Shown: one piece after another, positions 35,660 to 36,998 of the stretch
How the letters are laid out: every line of letters begins with the position of its first letter
How positions within the stretch are numbered: the first letter of the stretch is position 1
Source: a virus
IMG/VR virus record: IMGVR_UViG_3300042881_002431
Location: 1 to 36,998 of that record
Length of the DNA stretch: 36,998 bases
Reading direction: 5' to 3' (one strand)
The notes under the pieces: generated by a model
Seen by the model: the letters and a program-made list of their open reading frames with translations, nothing else
Database searches by the model: none
Told to the model about the DNA's origin: nothing
Position numbers and translations under genes: made by a program

Positions 35660-36249
35660 TGACGCCAATAGAGGTATACAAAACATACCTGGCATTCAAG
35701 AATCATTTCACTAAACCAAACTACGATTACTTTCAATATTGCGGAAAGTCCAGAGCTTCAAAAGAGTCCTTTAACAAAAGGAAAGATCGATATTTCTTTG
35801 AACGTATGTCTCGTCAGAAATCTGATGACGAGATCCGTCAATATTTCTTGGCTAATTTTGTAGAATGTGATGATCCTGCTAAACTTTGGATCGGTGAAAT
35901 CATTGAGTCAGGTGAAAAAAATTATTCAAACTGGGTGAAAAGATCTCAAAGCCTCTACTATCTCTTCAAGACAGAGGCTGAAGTCTTTATCCATAAAGAC
36001 AACTTCAATGAGTTATTTGAAGTTCGTGGATCATCTCACCCAGAAATCCTTAAAAAGTATTTGCAAAACGCTATATCCATAGAAACTTTTGTGATCATAG
36101 ATATGATCCTCAATTTTTCTAAGAAATTTGATAAAAAACTCCTAGATCCTGTGTGGGAATCCGTCAGTTTACGCATCAAAAAATACAAATCGTTCCTAAA
36201 TATTGATAAGGAAAAGTACACACAGACACTAAAGGAGATCGTATTGTGA
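35659..36249 (+). CDS. 59: gp59-like loader of replicative helicase
   Basis: A 196-residue protein of mainly helical, basic character, of the length of T4 gp59 (217) and cyanophage homologs. The start TPIEVYKTYLAFKNHFTKPN with YDYFQYCGK is the typical opening. In T4 it loads helicase gp41 on gp32-coated forks and coordinates leading and lagging strands. It overlaps gp33 by one base, and gp32 begins about 670 bases downstream. Identification is by pattern and order. Confidence 0.88.
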   Translation: MTPIEVYKTYLAFKNHFTKPNYDYFQYCGKSRASKESFNKRKDRYFFERMSRQKSDDEIRQYFLANFVECDDPAKLWIGEIIESGEKNYSNWVKRSQSLYYLFKTEAEVFIHKDNFNELFEVRGSSHPEILKKYLQNAISIETFVIIDMILNFSKKFDKKLLDPVWESVSLRIKKYKSFLNIDKEKYTQTLKEIVL

Positions 36250-36575
36250 GTGGATTTTTTCAATCCGAAATCGTAAGAGAAGCCATCAAAGAGATGGAAG
36301 AACTCCAACAACGAATTATTAAAGATACCTTCAAAGCTCCTCTCATGAATAGAGAAGAAAAGAAGGAACATGTAGAACTCATGAGAACTTTTCTAGAGAA
36401 ACAGAAGAATCTTTACTTCCGTCTTTCGTTATCTGATGACCCAGAAGCACTTGAAATGAAAGAAAGAATTCAGGATGCTGCAGAGTTTCTTGGTTTTAAA
36501 GGTAATAATGTTAATGAGTTATTCTCAGAAATGGAAACAACTCTAGAAAGACTAGATAAAATCGCAGATATGTAA
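36246..36575 (+). CDS. DUF1825-like small protein
   Basis: 109 residues with a GTG start overlapping the gp59 end (GTGAGT). The N-terminal SGFFQSEIVREAIKEMEELQ and the later EEKKEHVELMRTFLEKQKNL match cyanobacterial DUF1825 (GFFDSEIVQ... KK.FIE.M). It ends FSEMETTLERLDKIADM. It is helical throughout and probably acquired from the host. Function unknown, though its place between gp59 and gp32 hints at replication. Confidence 0.75.
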   Translation: MSGFFQSEIVREAIKEMEELQQRIIKDTFKAPLMNREEKKEHVELMRTFLEKQKNLYFRLSLSDDPEALEMKERIQDAAEFLGFKGNNVNELFSEMETTLERLDKIADM

Positions 36576-36576
36576 T

Positions 36577-36846
36577 ATGTCCTACCACTACAAGATCACC
36601 TCCACATATTGTTACCACAACGGTGAGATTGTAGACATGTATTTCATTAACGGAATTCCTTTTACATTTGATGATATTCCGTTAATTATGCAGGAAGATC
36701 CATACATACAGATAGAAGCAGAAAGTAATGAATATTATACTTCTGAAGACATGTATCGTTGGTCAAATTATTTGATTGACGAAGAATGTCATCCTCTTTT
36801 GTTTGAAATGCAACTGGAAAATCCAGAGGAAATGCCTAAAGACTAG
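36577..36846 (+). CDS. Small acidic phage protein of unknown function
   Basis: An 89-residue protein rich in Tyr, Glu and Asp (YHYKITSTYCYHNGEIVDMY; PFTFDDIPLIMQEDPYIQIE). It is probably beta in its first part and helical later. It is one base after the DUF1825-like gene and is followed by the gp32 promoter. No family recognised. Confidence 0.65.
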   Translation: MSYHYKITSTYCYHNGEIVDMYFINGIPFTFDDIPLIMQEDPYIQIEAESNEYYTSEDMYRWSNYLIDEECHPLLFEMQLENPEEMPKD

Positions 36847-36849
36847 GGC

Positions 36850-36878
36850 TTGACAACCCTTCTACCCTGCGGTAAGAT
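36850..36878 (+). promoter_or_regulatory. Promoter of gp32
   Basis: TTGACA (36850-36855), 17 bases, TAAGAT (36873-36878), 45 bases before the gp32 start. CGGAGAATAC just before the ATG gives a good ribosome-binding site. Confidence 0.75.
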
Positions 36879-36922
36879 AAAGTCGTCCCAAAGGCCAAAT
36901 ACACTCAATACGGAGAATACAA

Positions 36923-36998
36923 ATGTCTTTTGCTGATCTCAAGAAACAGTCCCGTGCTGGTTCACTGACTGAAAAACTGATCAAACAAGTCGAAAAAC
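36923..36998 (+). CDS. 32: Single-stranded DNA-binding protein gp32, N-terminal end only
   Basis: The first 25 residues are in the window: MSFADLKKQSRAGSLTEKLI then KQVEK. This is the basic N-terminal B-domain opening of cyanophage gp32, including the LAST-like segment (Lys-x-Gln-Ser-Arg) used for cooperative binding. gp32 coats single-stranded DNA and recruits gp59. The rest lies beyond the window. Confidence 0.9.
   Translation, partial: MSFADLKKQSRAGSLTEKLIKQVEK

Noticed and set aside
1-36998. CRISPR arrays, insertion sequences, integrase or attachment sites
   Set aside because: No regularly spaced repeats, transposase or recombinase domains, or tRNA-end duplications were found while reading both strands.

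Overview
This window is a piece of a T4-like cyanomyovirus genome, a phage of marine Synechococcus or Prochlorococcus. The evidence is the mix of host-derived photosynthesis genes (psbA, psbD, two hli) with T4-type replication and late-transcription genes (gp33, a gp59-like helicase loader, the start of gp32). Typical cyanophage auxiliary genes (phoH, speD, thyX, glutaredoxin) are also present. Essentially everything reads on the + strand. Most genes are short, and stop and start codons commonly overlap (ATGA, TGATG, TAATG). I found no insertion sequence, integrase or CRISPR array.

Layout. 1-677: 3' end of an outer-membrane porin. 775-4686: photosynthesis block with hli, a 28-residue membrane peptide, hli, a peroxiredoxin, psbA and psbD. 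Strong promoters and terminators separate its units, and psbA has a structured leader. 4719-6618: thioredoxin-like protein and small phage proteins. 6629-6699: tRNA-Ala(UGC). 6754-12971: a belt of very small coupled genes, interrupted by an AT-rich fucosyltransferase-like gene (7366-8535) and a radical SAM enzyme (9871-10863). 13001-15070: a T4-type late promoter, two paralogous tail-fibre/collar-like proteins, a cysteine-rich protein and a fibre-assembly-like protein. 15095-24058: one tightly coupled operon for sugar or protein decoration. It holds a double 2-oxoglutarate oxygenase, five GT25-like glycosyltransferases, a half-length DegT/StrS-type aminotransferase, a second oxygenase, a StrB/AGAT-type amidinotransferase and a NodU/TobZ-type carbamoyltransferase. 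24059-29863: small conserved phage genes, an HNH endonuclease, glutaredoxin, a DUF6433-like protein, speD and another oxygenase. 29869-30936: a promoter-to-terminator unit of five peptides with unusual repeated RNA-like elements around start codons. 30968-33694: thyX and a pair of GT2 glycosyltransferases. 33719-36998: phoH, an MGME1/Cas4-like exonuclease, gp33, gp59, a DUF1825-like protein and the start of gp32.

How the genes work together. The photosynthesis and redox genes would keep PSII running and handle peroxides in the infected cell. speD, thyX and glutaredoxin serve polyamine and nucleotide metabolism. gp33, gp59, gp32 and the exonuclease serve replication and late transcription. The 13-24 kb stretch reads as a late module that makes fibre-like proteins and then hydroxylates, glycosylates and further decorates something: the fibre itself, or a glycan on it. 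That coupled chemistry is the most novel-looking part of the window. The second is the peptide/RNA-element unit at 30145-30630. Function calls rest on motif recognition by eye; no searches were run.
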